Shown: positions 25,543 through 33,245 of the stretch, one piece after another
Numbering within the stretch: position 1 is the first letter of the stretch
How the letters are laid out: each line of letters opens with the position of its first letter
Assembly: GCA_035548175.1 (NCBI GenBank)
Contig: DASZTO010000072.1
Location: 31,521 to 95,520, forward strand
Length of the DNA: 64,000 nucleotides
Reading direction: 5' to 3'
From: CALCHA01 sp035548175
GTDB lineage: Bacteria; Planctomycetota; Phycisphaerae; WQYP01
Translations under genes and position numbers: made by a program
The notes under the pieces: generated by a model
Seen by the model: only the letters and a program-made list of their open reading frames with translations
The model's database searches: none
What the model was told of the DNA's origin: nothing

Positions 25543-26538
25543 CTACCGCTTCCCGCCCTGCGCCCCCTTCAGCACCGCGCTCACCGATTGGTTCAGGTGA
25601 ATCCGCTTGATCGCCTCGCCCATCAGCGGCGCCACCGACAGCACCGTGATCCGATCGCGGATCGGCTCCAGCCGGTCGCATGTCGGAATCGTGTCCGTGA
25701 TGATCAGCTTCTCGATCGGCGAGCGCGCGATCCGCTCCACCGCCTGCCCCGCGAACACCCCGTGCGTCGCCGTCACCAGTATCCGCCGCGCCCCGTGCTC
25801 CTTCAGGATTTTCGACGCCTCCGTGATCGTGCCCCCCGTCGTGATCATGTCGTCGAACATCAGCACCGTCTTGCCTTCGATCTCCCCGACGATGTTGGTC
25901 ATCGCCACGGAGGTGGCGGACTTGCGCCGCTTGTCGATAAACGCCAGATCCGCGTTGAGCTTCTCCGCGTAAAAGGACGCCGCCTTCAAATTCCCCGGAT
26001 CCGGCGACACGATCGCCAGACCGTTGCAGTCCGCCGTCAGCGACGGCAACTCCTTCACGAAATAATTCGACAGCACCGGGCTGGCCAGCAGGTGATCCAT
26101 CGGAATGTCGAAAAATCCCTGCACCTGCGCCGCGTGCAGGTCCATCGCTATGACGCGGTCCGCACCCGCCGCCGTGATCAGGTTCGCCACCAGCTTCGCC
26201 GTGATCGGCGTGCGGCCCTCGGATTTGCGGTCCTGCCGCGCATAGCCGAAATAGGGAATCACCGCCGTGATCCGCTCCGCCGACGCCCGCTTCAGGCAGT
26301 CGATCCAGATCAGCAGCTCCATCAGGTATTCGTTCACCGGAGTGGAGGTGGACTGCACGACGAAGCAATCGCGACCGCGCACGTCCTCATCCAGCTTCAC
26401 GATCAATTCGCCGTCGGGAAACGAGTCCACCCGCGCCTTGCCCACCGGAATCCCGATCTCCGCGCACAGCCGCTCCGTAAACGTCGCGCTGGCGCGGCCG
26501 GCAAATACCTTCATCGAATCGGCGAGCGGAACGGACAT
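25543..26538 (-). CDS. prs: Ribose-phosphate pyrophosphokinase (PRPP synthetase)
   Basis: A cytoplasmic enzyme of about 331 residues that makes PRPP from ribose 5-phosphate and ATP. Visible motifs: FAGRAS at the start, SFPDGELIVKL, VQSTSTPVNEYLMELLIWIDCLKRA, PYFGYARQDRK (ATP loop), the DLHAAQVQGFFD segment, and the PRPP loop VLMFDDMITTGGTI. Three starts are possible: TTG 26577 (overlapping the glmU stop), ATG 26544 and ATG 26538; the last has GGGA eight bases upstream and is chosen. It lies directly downstream of the glmU-like gene, the common bacterial order glmU-prs. Confidence 0.96.
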   Translation of the reverse strand: MSVPLADSMKVFAGRASATFTERLCAEIGIPVGKARVDSFPDGELIVKLDEDVRGRDCFVVQSTSTPVNEYLMELLIWIDCLKRASAERITAVIPYFGYARQDRKSEGRTPITAKLVANLITAAGADRVIAMDLHAAQVQGFFDIPMDHLLASPVLSNYFVKELPSLTADCNGLAIVSPDPGNLKAASFYAEKLNADLAFIDKRRKSATSVAMTNIVGEIEGKTVLMFDDMITTGGTITEASKILKEHGARRILVTATHGVFAGQAVERIARSPIEKLIITDTIPTCDRLEPIRDRITVLSVAPLMGEAIKRIHLNQSVSAVLKGAQGGKR

Positions 26539-26569
26539 AGGCATTTTCCCGGGGAACATCAGCAGCCAT

Positions 26570-27511
26570 TTACTCAATCATGGCGCCGGGCGGCACCAGC
26601 GTGTTGGGCGGAATCCGCCGGCCCGGCGCGATGTGCGCGCCCGTGCCTATCCACGCGAACGGTTCCACCACCGTATCTTGGCCGATGGATGCCCCGAATT
26701 CAATCCACGTGTTCGCCGGCGACACCAGCGTCACCCCGTTCTCCATGTGCATCCTCTGTATCCGCCGCTGCATCACCTCCGCCACCTCCGCCAGCTCCCC
26801 CCGCGTGTTGATCGACAGCACATCCTCCGGCGGCACCGACGGCAACGCCTCGATCCGCCTGCCCATCCGCTGCAAAATCGCCAGCGTGTCCGTCAGGTAA
26901 TACTCCCCCTTCTTGTTGTTGGGCTGCACCTTGTCCAACGCCGCAAAAAGATCCCGCGCCTTGAACATCCAATACGTCGGATTCACTTCCCTGATCGCTC
27001 GCTGCTCCGCCGTCGCATCGTTGTGCTCCACGATGCCCGTCACGTTCCCCGCACCGTCGCGCACGATCCGCCCATATCCCCCCGGATTCTCCAGCATCGC
27101 CGTCGCCAGCGTCACCGACGCCCTCGATGTCACATGCTTGTCGGCCAACTTCATCAATGTCTCCGCCCGAATCAGCGGCCCGTCGCCCCCCAGCACAAAC
27201 ACATGATCGTTCTCCCCCGCTCCCTCATTCGCCTCCACCTGCGGCCGCGCCACCATCACCGCATGCCCCGTCCCCTTCTGCTCATGCTGAATCACCCACG
27301 TGATGTCCACCGCATCCCTATACGTGGAAATCACCCGATCCCGATCATGCCCGATCACCACATACAGCCGCGTCACCCCCGCCTCCCGGCACGCATCCAG
27401 CACGTACGAAAGCATCGGCCGCCCGCAGATCGGATGCAGCACCTTCACCATATCAGACTTCATCCGCGTCGCTTTTCCAGCGGCAAGAATAATGGCCGAA
27501 AGAGACATCAT
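26570..27511 (-). CDS. glmU: GlmU-type UDP-GlcNAc pyrophosphorylase lacking most of the acetyltransferase domain
   Basis: A 313-residue nucleotidyltransferase. The N-terminal fold has the GlmU signature LAAGKATRMKSDMVKVLHP (9-27), Q-H-E-Q-K-G-T-G-H-A, GGDGPLI, and EYYLTDT. Normal GlmU has about 450 residues, with a left-handed beta-helix that acetylates glucosamine 1-phosphate. Here only about 45 residues of hexapeptide-like sequence remain (GASIGQDTVVEPFAWIGTGAHIAPG) before the stop, with no acetyl-CoA site. So the protein likely makes UDP-GlcNAc (or a similar sugar nucleotide) from an already acetylated sugar phosphate. AAGGGAG precedes ATG 27511. Followed by prs on the same strand. Confidence 0.85.
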   Translation of the reverse strand: MMSLSAIILAAGKATRMKSDMVKVLHPICGRPMLSYVLDACREAGVTRLYVVIGHDRDRVISTYRDAVDITWVIQHEQKGTGHAVMVARPQVEANEGAGENDHVFVLGGDGPLIRAETLMKLADKHVTSRASVTLATAMLENPGGYGRIVRDGAGNVTGIVEHNDATAEQRAIREVNPTYWMFKARDLFAALDKVQPNNKKGEYYLTDTLAILQRMGRRIEALPSVPPEDVLSINTRGELAEVAEVMQRRIQRMHMENGVTLVSPANTWIEFGASIGQDTVVEPFAWIGTGAHIAPGRRIPPNTLVPPGAMIE

Positions 27512-27628
27512 GCACTCCCTTGCGCATTGAAAGCCGATGATTGTAAACCTTCAGCCGGCCTCGACAAATTGCCTCGGCATGACAACCCACCCCGCGCACG
27601 CGGCGGCGCAGCCTTCCACGTCGCTCGA

Positions 27629-28558
27629 TCATGCGCCCATCGGCCGCATGGCCCGCTTCCGCCGTGGCCGGTGCGGCGCATCCGCCCGCCGCTGCTTCCC
27701 GTTCGCCGTCGCCGGGGCCGACACCTGCGGGTCCGGCGACCCCGACAACGGCGCCCCTTCCGCCGTTTCCGCCAGCCGCTCCTGCAGCTGCGCCGCGTAA
27801 TTCGGCGACAGCTCGAAGCCCAGATATTCCCGATGCAGCTTCTTGGCCGTGATCAGCGTCGAGCCGCTCCCCGCAAAGGGATCCATCACCAGCTCCCCCG
27901 CGTGTGATGACACCTTGATGATCCGCGCCAGCAATTGCTCGGGCATCTGGCAGCCATGAAATCCCGCCCGCTCCTTGAACGTGCCGCACACCCGCGGAAA
28001 ATACCACGTCGTGTCCCCCGGATCGAAACCCTGCGGCAAATCCTGCGGCCGCAGAATCCACGTGTCATCCGGCAGCCGCCCCTTGGCGTTCGCCCGGGCG
28101 TCCGCATACACGAGCTGCCGCGCCGATGGCACCCGGATCGCATCCGCGTTGAACGTAAAATTCCGCGCATCTTTCACAAAATGAAACAGATGCGTGTGCG
28201 ACCGCGAAAACTTCGCCTTGCAGTTCACCCCGAACGTGTAATACCAGATCACCCACGACCGGCAGGTCAGCCCCAGCTCGCGCTGAAAAATCAGCTTCAA
28301 TTCCGCCGCGAAATCGTCCCCGATCGCCAGCCAAAACGTCCCCGCGGGCTTGAGCGCGCGCACCAGCGCCGCGCCCCAGCGGCGTGTCCACTCGAGGTAC
28401 TCCTCCGCCGCCTTTTTGTCCTCGTACACATCATACTGATAGCCAATGTTGAAGGGCGGATCGGCAAACGCCAGATCGACGCATCCCTCCGGCAACGCGT
28501 TCATGCCCGCAATACAGTCGCCGTTGTGTACCAGATTCCGAGGCATCTCAGAATTCAT
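27629..28558 (-). CDS. Orphan DNA adenine/cytosine-N methyltransferase, beta class
   Basis: A 309-residue DNA amino-methyltransferase. The catalytic motif IV DPPF (33-36) comes before the AdoMet motif I FAGSGST (228-234), the beta-class order used by many N6-adenine and N4-cytosine enzymes. HNGDCIAGMNALPEG near the start is also typical. A target-recognition region lies between about 95 and 200. The C-terminal 45 residues are basic and alanine/proline-rich. No restriction gene is next to it, so it is probably a solitary regulatory or housekeeping methylase; the recognition site cannot be told from sequence. Confidence 0.92.
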   Translation of the reverse strand: MNSEMPRNLVHNGDCIAGMNALPEGCVDLAFADPPFNIGYQYDVYEDKKAAEEYLEWTRRWGAALVRALKPAGTFWLAIGDDFAAELKLIFQRELGLTCRSWVIWYYTFGVNCKAKFSRSHTHLFHFVKDARNFTFNADAIRVPSARQLVYADARANAKGRLPDDTWILRPQDLPQGFDPGDTTWYFPRVCGTFKERAGFHGCQMPEQLLARIIKVSSHAGELVMDPFAGSGSTLITAKKLHREYLGFELSPNYAAQLQERLAETAEGAPLSGSPDPQVSAPATANGKQRRADAPHRPRRKRAMRPMGA

Positions 28559-28747
28559 GTGGCATCCTGTTACAAGGAGTCGTTGAGGTCGCCGCTGCCG
28601 AATATGGTGCGGTAGTATACGAACCGCACGCCGGAAAATCGCGCCAAAATCCGTTCCGCCCCATTAAGAAACGCGCGACAGGTTATCCACATCTCGGAAC
28701 TTGCGCAGCCCGCGCAACCCGCAGCCGCAAGCCGCCGCCCGCACGAA

Positions 28748-29851
28748 TCACCGCGGCGACCCGCTCGTCTCCGGCACCCGCGATTCCTTCGCCCGCGCCT
28801 CCGACCCCCCTCCCGCCTTCCTCGGAAACGCCAGGCTCGCCAGCGCCGCCACCGCCAGCCCCGTCAATATCACCGCCAGCGAAACCCCCTCCGTGATGTG
28901 CCAGTCCGGATCCGGCGCGTGCGCCATCGCCGCGTACCCATCCGACGCCAGCGGCAGCAGCATCTTGATCCCCACGAACGCCAGGATGAACGATAGCCCG
29001 TGCCTCAGATAGTGAAACCGGTCGATCACCGACGCCAGCAGGAAGTACATCGAGCGCAGCCCCAGAATCGCAAACACGTTTGACGTGAACACCAGAAACG
29101 TGTCCTTGGTGATGCCGAAAATCGCCGGAATCGAGTCCAGCGCAAAAATTAAATCCGTGAACTCGATGCACAGCAGCACCACGAACAGCGTCGTCGCAAA
29201 TCGCCGGCCGTTGACCTTGGTGAAAAAATTCTTGCCTACAAAGCCCGGATGAATCGGCAACGCCTTATGCGCGAACCGGTACGCCAGCGAACGCGAGGGA
29301 TCCCGCTCCGCGTCCCCCCCAAAAAACATCTTGCAGCCCGCCAGCAGGATGAAGCCGCCGAAGATGTAGATGACCCAGTGAAACTCCGCCAGCAGCGCCC
29401 CGCCCAGAATGATCATCAGCGCACGCATGAACAGCGCCCCGAGCACCCCCCAGAACAGCACGCGATGCTGCAGCTCCGGCGGCGTGCGGAAAAAATTCAG
29501 CAGCAGCACGAACAGAAAGACGTTGTCCGCCGAAAGCGACAGCTCCACCAGATAACCCGTGACGAACTGCAGCGCCGCCGGTTTTCCCTCCGTCGGATGG
29601 TAATACGCCTCATGCCGCGCCAGCAGTCGCGGATCGTGGATGATCCCCAGGTCCAGCCAGTGGTGCTGATAAGCCAGGTACACCAGCCCGACGAACCCGC
29701 ACGCCGCCAGCACCGGCACCAGCGCCCCGAACGCCGCTTCCTTGAGCTGAATCGCGTGAGGCTTGCGGTGCAGAACGAACAGATCCAGGGCCAGCAGCGC
29801 CAGAATGAACGCGAGGAACAATCCCCAGGCAAGCAGGTGATTGGGGTTCAT
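28748..29851 (-). CDS. TerC/Alx family integral membrane protein
   Basis: A 367-residue inner-membrane protein with about nine helices. The two repeated acidic motifs of the family are present: ELSLSADNVFLFVLLLNFF and EFTDLIFALDSIPAIFGIT, whose aspartates are thought to bind a metal ion. Size and spacing fit the Alx branch, linked in other bacteria to manganese export and alkaline stress; that role is family knowledge, not shown here. The C-terminal 25 residues are charged and probably cytoplasmic. I looked upstream for the yybP-ykoY manganese riboswitch that often controls such genes and did not see it. Confidence 0.93.
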   Translation of the reverse strand: MNPNHLLAWGLFLAFILALLALDLFVLHRKPHAIQLKEAAFGALVPVLAACGFVGLVYLAYQHHWLDLGIIHDPRLLARHEAYYHPTEGKPAALQFVTGYLVELSLSADNVFLFVLLLNFFRTPPELQHRVLFWGVLGALFMRALMIILGGALLAEFHWVIYIFGGFILLAGCKMFFGGDAERDPSRSLAYRFAHKALPIHPGFVGKNFFTKVNGRRFATTLFVVLLCIEFTDLIFALDSIPAIFGITKDTFLVFTSNVFAILGLRSMYFLLASVIDRFHYLRHGLSFILAFVGIKMLLPLASDGYAAMAHAPDPDWHITEGVSLAVILTGLAVAALASLAFPRKAGGGSEARAKESRVPETSGSPR

Positions 29852-30094
29852 ATCGAAATTCCGGGGGTCTCTTCACAGCGGGCTGCCGGAATACTCTAGC
29901 CGCAGAATGCCCCGTGGAAAATGCCCTCCCCGTGTCCGGTCTCGGATTCCGAAATATCCGCCCCAGCCTTTGAGAAAGACAAACGCACCGCCGCCGCCAA
30001 AATCCTCCCCGGATTGCCGAAAAACCCCTCCATCCCCCGCTTCTCAGGGATCCTTTGCCGCCGATGCGTGCCGGATCCCCGCCCCCGCGCGGCC

Positions 30095-30727
30095 CTACAC
30101 TTTCGTCCGGCCGTTGATGGCGTCGGCCAAAATCGCCTTGTTCGAGTATTCGATCTGCGCCCCGGCAGGCAGCCCGCGGGCAAGGCGGGTGACCGCCACG
30201 CTCGGAGCCACGTACGCGAGTTCCTGCTGGATGTACAGCGCCGTGCCGTCCCCCTCCATCGTCGGATTCGTCGCCAGGATGATTTCACGCACCGCCGACG
30301 GCGTGCCGTCGGCGGCCGGCTTGAGGCGGTCCAGAAGCTGCGGGATCGTCAGGTCCACGGGGGTGATGTGCTCCAGCGGGGCGATCCGCCCCAGCAGGAC
30401 GTGGTAAACGCCCTTGTAAATGCCCGTCGCTTCGAGTTGCAGCAGGTCTTTGGGCTGCTCCACGACGCAGATCACCGAGTGATCGCGTTCCCCATCCGCG
30501 CAGATGGCGCAGGGATCCGTCTCCGTCAGGTTGAAGCAGATCGAGCAGTGCTTCACCTGCTCTTTGACGGCGCGAATCGCCTCCGCCAGCGCCAGCGCGT
30601 CGTCGGGACTGCCTTTGAGCAGGTGAAACGCCATGCGCTCGGCGGAGCGCGCCCCCACGCCCGGCAGGCGGCCGAGCAGGTCGATCAGCCGCCGGAGCGA
30701 CTCGGTGTAATGGGTGTTGTTGGCCAT
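30095..30727 (-). CDS. recR: Recombination mediator RecR
   Basis: A 210-residue DNA-repair protein that acts with RecF/RecO to load RecA on gaps. Helix-hairpin-helix GRLPGVGARSAERMAFHLL (19-37), a C4 zinc finger (C61, C64, C73, C76), and a Toprim domain beginning CVVEQPKDLLQLE with later LATNPTMEGD. Length is normal. It follows ybaB after about 20 bases on the same strand, the classic dnaX-ybaB-recR order, although dnaX is displaced by 2 kb here. Confidence 0.97.
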   Translation of the reverse strand: MANNTHYTESLRRLIDLLGRLPGVGARSAERMAFHLLKGSPDDALALAEAIRAVKEQVKHCSICFNLTETDPCAICADGERDHSVICVVEQPKDLLQLEATGIYKGVYHVLLGRIAPLEHITPVDLTIPQLLDRLKPAADGTPSAVREIILATNPTMEGDGTALYIQQELAYVAPSVAVTRLARGLPAGAQIEYSNKAILADAINGRTKV

Positions 30728-30747
30728 GATCCTGAATGCCGCCGTGG

Positions 30748-31110
30748 TTAGAAACCGGGAGGCTGCGCGCCGCCCATGAGGCCCTTGAAGGCGGACATGT
30801 CGATGTCGCCCGCCGCCCCCTGCATTTCCTTCTGCACCATTTCCTGCACGTTCTTGATCGCCTGGTTCACGGCCGCGCGCGTCAGGTCCGCAAGCAATTC
30901 GGTGTCGGTCAGCGGCGCGGAAGTCGCATACGTGATGCTGACGATTTCCATCAACCCGTTCGCCGTCGCCGTCACCAGCGCCCCGCCCGCTTCCCCCGTC
31001 CCCCGAATCTGCGGCAACCGGGCCTGCACTTCCTGCATCTTGGCCTGCATTTCACGCGCCTTGGCCATCATGGGGCCAAGCTGGGAGAGGGCTTTGAAAT
31101 TGTCGAACAT
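30748..31110 (-). CDS. ybaB: YbaB/EbfC nucleoid-associated protein
   Basis: A 120-residue DNA-binding protein that forms a tweezer-like dimer. The N-terminal coiled helix (MMAKAREMQAKMQEVQARLPQ) is followed by the beta-hairpin core (GGALVTATANGLMEIVSITY) and a C-terminal helix pair (LADLTRAAVNQAIKNVQEMVQKEM). Length matches the family. It precedes recR by 20 bases in the same operon. Confidence 0.94.
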   Translation of the reverse strand: MFDNFKALSQLGPMMAKAREMQAKMQEVQARLPQIRGTGEAGGALVTATANGLMEIVSITYATSAPLTDTELLADLTRAAVNQAIKNVQEMVQKEMQGAAGDIDMSAFKGLMGGAQPPGF

Positions 31111-31223
31111 GCGAATTGTCCGTAGGTGAGCAAAGCAATGATTTTAGGCGCAATGACGAGAAATTTCATGCGGGCTTCTTGGCCGGGGGCTCGTGCGGGG
31201 GTGCTCGTGACCCGGTGCGTGAA

Positions 31224-31886
31224 CTACGCGCGGCGCTTCTTGAGGGCTGGCTTTCGTGGCCTGCGTCGCAGATACCTGGCGATCAGTTGTTCCACCGCGG
31301 GCCGGACGGCGCGGGCGGCGTCGTCGCGGTCGTGGGTCTGACGCAGGATCAGGGCGCCCTCGATCAGCGCGGCGTAGCAGTCGGCAAACGTCTCGGCGTT
31401 GTGCGGGGTGGCGCCGGCCGCTTCAGCCATCTTGCGCCAGTTCTCGCGGGTCTTGCGCTTATACGCGGCGGCGGCCTGATGGATCGGATCGTGCGGGTTG
31501 GGAAATTCGATGGCGCTGTTGAGGAACATGCAGCCGTGGAACGCCGGATGGTTGAACCACCGGTCGAGAAGGTCGAGCAGCGCGAGCGGGTAGCGGGCGA
31601 CGTCGTCCCCCGCCAGGGTGCGCAGGGCCTCGGCCCAGGCCTGGGATTCCCACTCGTCGCGGCGCTCGACGGCGGCGACCATCAGGTCGTCCTTGCTGTC
31701 GAAATGCTTGTAGAAGGTGGTCTTCGTGACCCCGGCGGCGGCGATGATGCGATCGACGCCGATCGCGTTGAAGCCGTGGCGATAAAAAAGGTCGACGGCG
31801 GCGGCGATCAGGCGCTCGCGGCCGGTGCGCGGCGTGTCGGCCTGGCCGAGGAGCTCGAGGGCGGACTTCATGGCGGTCGCAGTCAT
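31224..31886 (-). CDS. TetR family transcriptional regulator
   Basis: A 220-residue repressor-type regulator. The N-terminal helix-turn-helix lies at about residues 20-66 (RERLIAAAVDLFYRHGFNAIGVDRIIAAAGVTKTTFYKHF split across three helices). The C-terminal ligand-binding part has CMFLNSAIEF, as in the TetR C-terminal subgroup found near reductases and tautomerases. ATG 31886 has AGGAAG eight bases upstream. It is divergent from a 4-oxalocrotonate tautomerase gene with palindromes in between, so that gene is the likely target. The C-terminus is very basic (RRRPRKPALKKRRA). The pair is inserted between dnaX and ybaB. Confidence 0.92.
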   Translation of the reverse strand: MTATAMKSALELLGQADTPRTGRERLIAAAVDLFYRHGFNAIGVDRIIAAAGVTKTTFYKHFDSKDDLMVAAVERRDEWESQAWAEALRTLAGDDVARYPLALLDLLDRWFNHPAFHGCMFLNSAIEFPNPHDPIHQAAAAYKRKTRENWRKMAEAAGATPHNAETFADCYAALIEGALILRQTHDRDDAARAVRPAVEQLIARYLRRRPRKPALKKRRA

Positions 31887-31913
31887 GAGCGCTTCCTGTC
31901 GGGAGTCGTCATC

Positions 31914-31952
31914 GTACACCGCCGCGCGGGCGGAGGTGTACTTGAAGTGCAC
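31914..31952. promoter_or_regulatory. Overlapping palindromes, candidate TetR operator
   Basis: Two overlapping inverted repeats lie between the divergent TetR and tautomerase genes. One has arms GTACACC (31914-31920) and GGTGTAC (31935-31941), extended inwards by near-complementary GC bases. The other, GTGTACTTGAAGTGCAC (31936-31952), is a palindrome with one mismatch per arm around a central G. TetR proteins bind such sites next to their own genes. Confidence 0.55.
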
Positions 31953-32056
31953 TGTGCGCGGGGGCGGGAGTGTGTAAAGTCGAGGGTGGCCGGTGCGGAG
32001 CGGGCGTGATGTTGCGCCTGTCCGGGCCGGCAACTCTTTTTCGAGTGGAGGACGTT

Positions 32057-32278
32057 ATGCCACTGGTGAATGTCAAGGTGATCGAGGGCGTATTCACGCC
32101 GGAGCAGAAGCGGGAGATGATTCGGAAGGTGACCGAGGCGATGGTGTCGGTGGAAGGGGAGGCGATGCGCGGGACGACCTGGGTGGTGATCGACGAAGTG
32201 AAAGGCGGCGACTGGGCGATCGGCGGCAGGATGCTGTCGGCAAGCGATTTCAAGCCGGCGGCGGGCGGCAAACCGTGA
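32057..32278 (+). CDS. 4-oxalocrotonate tautomerase family protein
   Basis: A 73-residue small tautomerase. The residue after Met is proline (MPLVNVKV), which becomes the catalytic N-terminal base after Met removal. The family core is clear: KVIEGVFTPEQKREMIRKVTEAM then a strand GTTWVVIDEV and GDWAIGG. A short disordered tail follows. GGAGG precedes ATG 32057. The gene is divergent from a TetR regulator that probably controls it. A GC-rich stem without a T-run lies just after its stop (32291-32320). The substrate is unknown; such enzymes often act on keto-enol forms or unsaturated acids. Confidence 0.9.
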   Translation: MPLVNVKVIEGVFTPEQKREMIRKVTEAMVSVEGEAMRGTTWVVIDEVKGGDWAIGGRMLSASDFKPAAGGKP

Positions 32279-32421
32279 CCGACGAAAAGAGCCGGTCCGC
32301 GCGCCAAGGCGCGGCCGGTCTGGGCAGCGACTGCGCAAGGGAGACGCGAAAGGTTCTGGTTGTTAAACATGGGCGGTCCGATCATTTCAGAATAGTTTCC
32401 GGACGCGGAGGAGGGTGCGCG

Positions 32422-32547
32422 TCACCTGATCGTCGGTGGTGCGCACAGGGTGACGATGAGCGCGATCGCGGCGATGGCGGCGAGGAACACGAAGAGCAGC
32501 AGCGGGAAGCCGTTGGGGATGCTCGGATCGCGATTTGAGTAGCCCAT
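32422..32547 (-). CDS. Small single-helix membrane protein (41 residues)
   Basis: This short open frame starts at ATG 32547, 13 bases after the stop of the tau-tail frame, on the same strand. The product is a short polar N-terminus (NRDPSIPNGF), one continuous hydrophobic helix of about 22 residues (LLLFVFLAAIAAIALIVTL), then a short tail ending CAPPTIR. The codon pattern (GC-rich third position) and the position in the dnaX-ybaB-recR region support a real gene; no good ribosome site is visible. No known family recognised. Confidence 0.5.
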   Translation of the reverse strand: MGYSNRDPSIPNGFPLLLFVFLAAIAAIALIVTLCAPPTIR

Positions 32548-32560
32548 CAGGCACCCGAAA

Positions 32561-33232
32561 TTATTCGGCGTCGTTGGTGTTGAGCATCTCGATGTGGACG
32601 ACGGTGGCGTCGAGGTTTTTCATCAGTTGTTTGACCAGGGGCTGGTCTTTGACGGCGGCGAGGAGTTCGGGAGCGATGCGCTGGGTGGCGAGGTCGGGGG
32701 TGTTCGCGGGCGGCGGGGGGGGAGCGGTGCTGGCGGTGAAGTGGAGGGCGAGTTTGATGGGGAGGCGGGTGACGGCGCGGAGGGCTTCTTCGAGTTTGAG
32801 GCGGGCGCGTTCGTTGGCGAAACCGCGCTGGTTGGCGGGGAGGTGGAGGAGAGCGTCGCCGGTGGCGGGGTCGAGGGCGGCGACGGAGCAGCAGTGGCCC
32901 AGGACGCGTTCAAGGTAGCTGGCGTTGGCCTGAAGCCAGCGGCGGGCGGCGGCCCAGACGGCGGGAAGGTCGGCGGGGTTGACGGCGGGCTCGGGCGCGG
33001 CGGGTGGGGCGGGAGGCTGGGCGCCGGGGCGGCCGGGGGCGCGGGACTGTTGTTTGGCGGCGAGATTTTTGGCGTCGAGTTCTTCCTTCTGGCGGCGCAT
33101 GTGCGCCTTCATGACTTCGTAGATGTTTTCTTCGTTCACATCTTCTTCGAGAAGTGCGGATTCTTCGGGGGCGGGGGCGTCGGCTGGCGAAGCGTTACCC
33201 CCGGCAAGCCGGGGGCTATCGGGGGGATTCAC
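32561..33232 (-). CDS. dnaX: C-terminal (tau) part of DnaX in a shifted frame
   Basis: A 223-residue open frame that begins with a weak GTG at 33232 but is also open upstream through the run of ten A at 33250-33259 (S-D-T-D-D-P-V before the GTG). It contains a helical segment (VNEENIYEVMKAHMRRQKEELDAKN), a proline-rich linker and a DnaX-like C-terminal domain (VWAAARRWLQANASYLERVL ... LPIKLALHF ... QPLVKQLMKNLDATVVHIE). The gamma part of DnaX stops at 33246, in the other frame. So this is best read as the tau extension reached by frameshift or transcript slippage, or as an intact gene with a one-base homopolymer error. A separate gene with a GTG start lacks a ribosome site. Confidence 0.7.
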   Translation of the reverse strand: MNPPDSPRLAGGNASPADAPAPEESALLEEDVNEENIYEVMKAHMRRQKEELDAKNLAAKQQSRAPGRPGAQPPAPPAAPEPAVNPADLPAVWAAARRWLQANASYLERVLGHCCSVAALDPATGDALLHLPANQRGFANERARLKLEEALRAVTRLPIKLALHFTASTAPPPPPANTPDLATQRIAPELLAAVKDQPLVKQLMKNLDATVVHIEMLNTNDAE

Positions 33233-33245
33233 GGGGTCGTCCGTG

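Noticed and set aside
29852..30094. yybP-ykoY manganese riboswitch upstream of the TerC/Alx gene
   Set aside because: None of the conserved junction sequence of that aptamer could be found on the minus strand before 29851.
33200..33232. Independent gene start (GTG 33232) for the tau-like frame
   Set aside because: No ribosome site is present, and the frame is open upstream through the A10 run; the domain content is that of DnaX.
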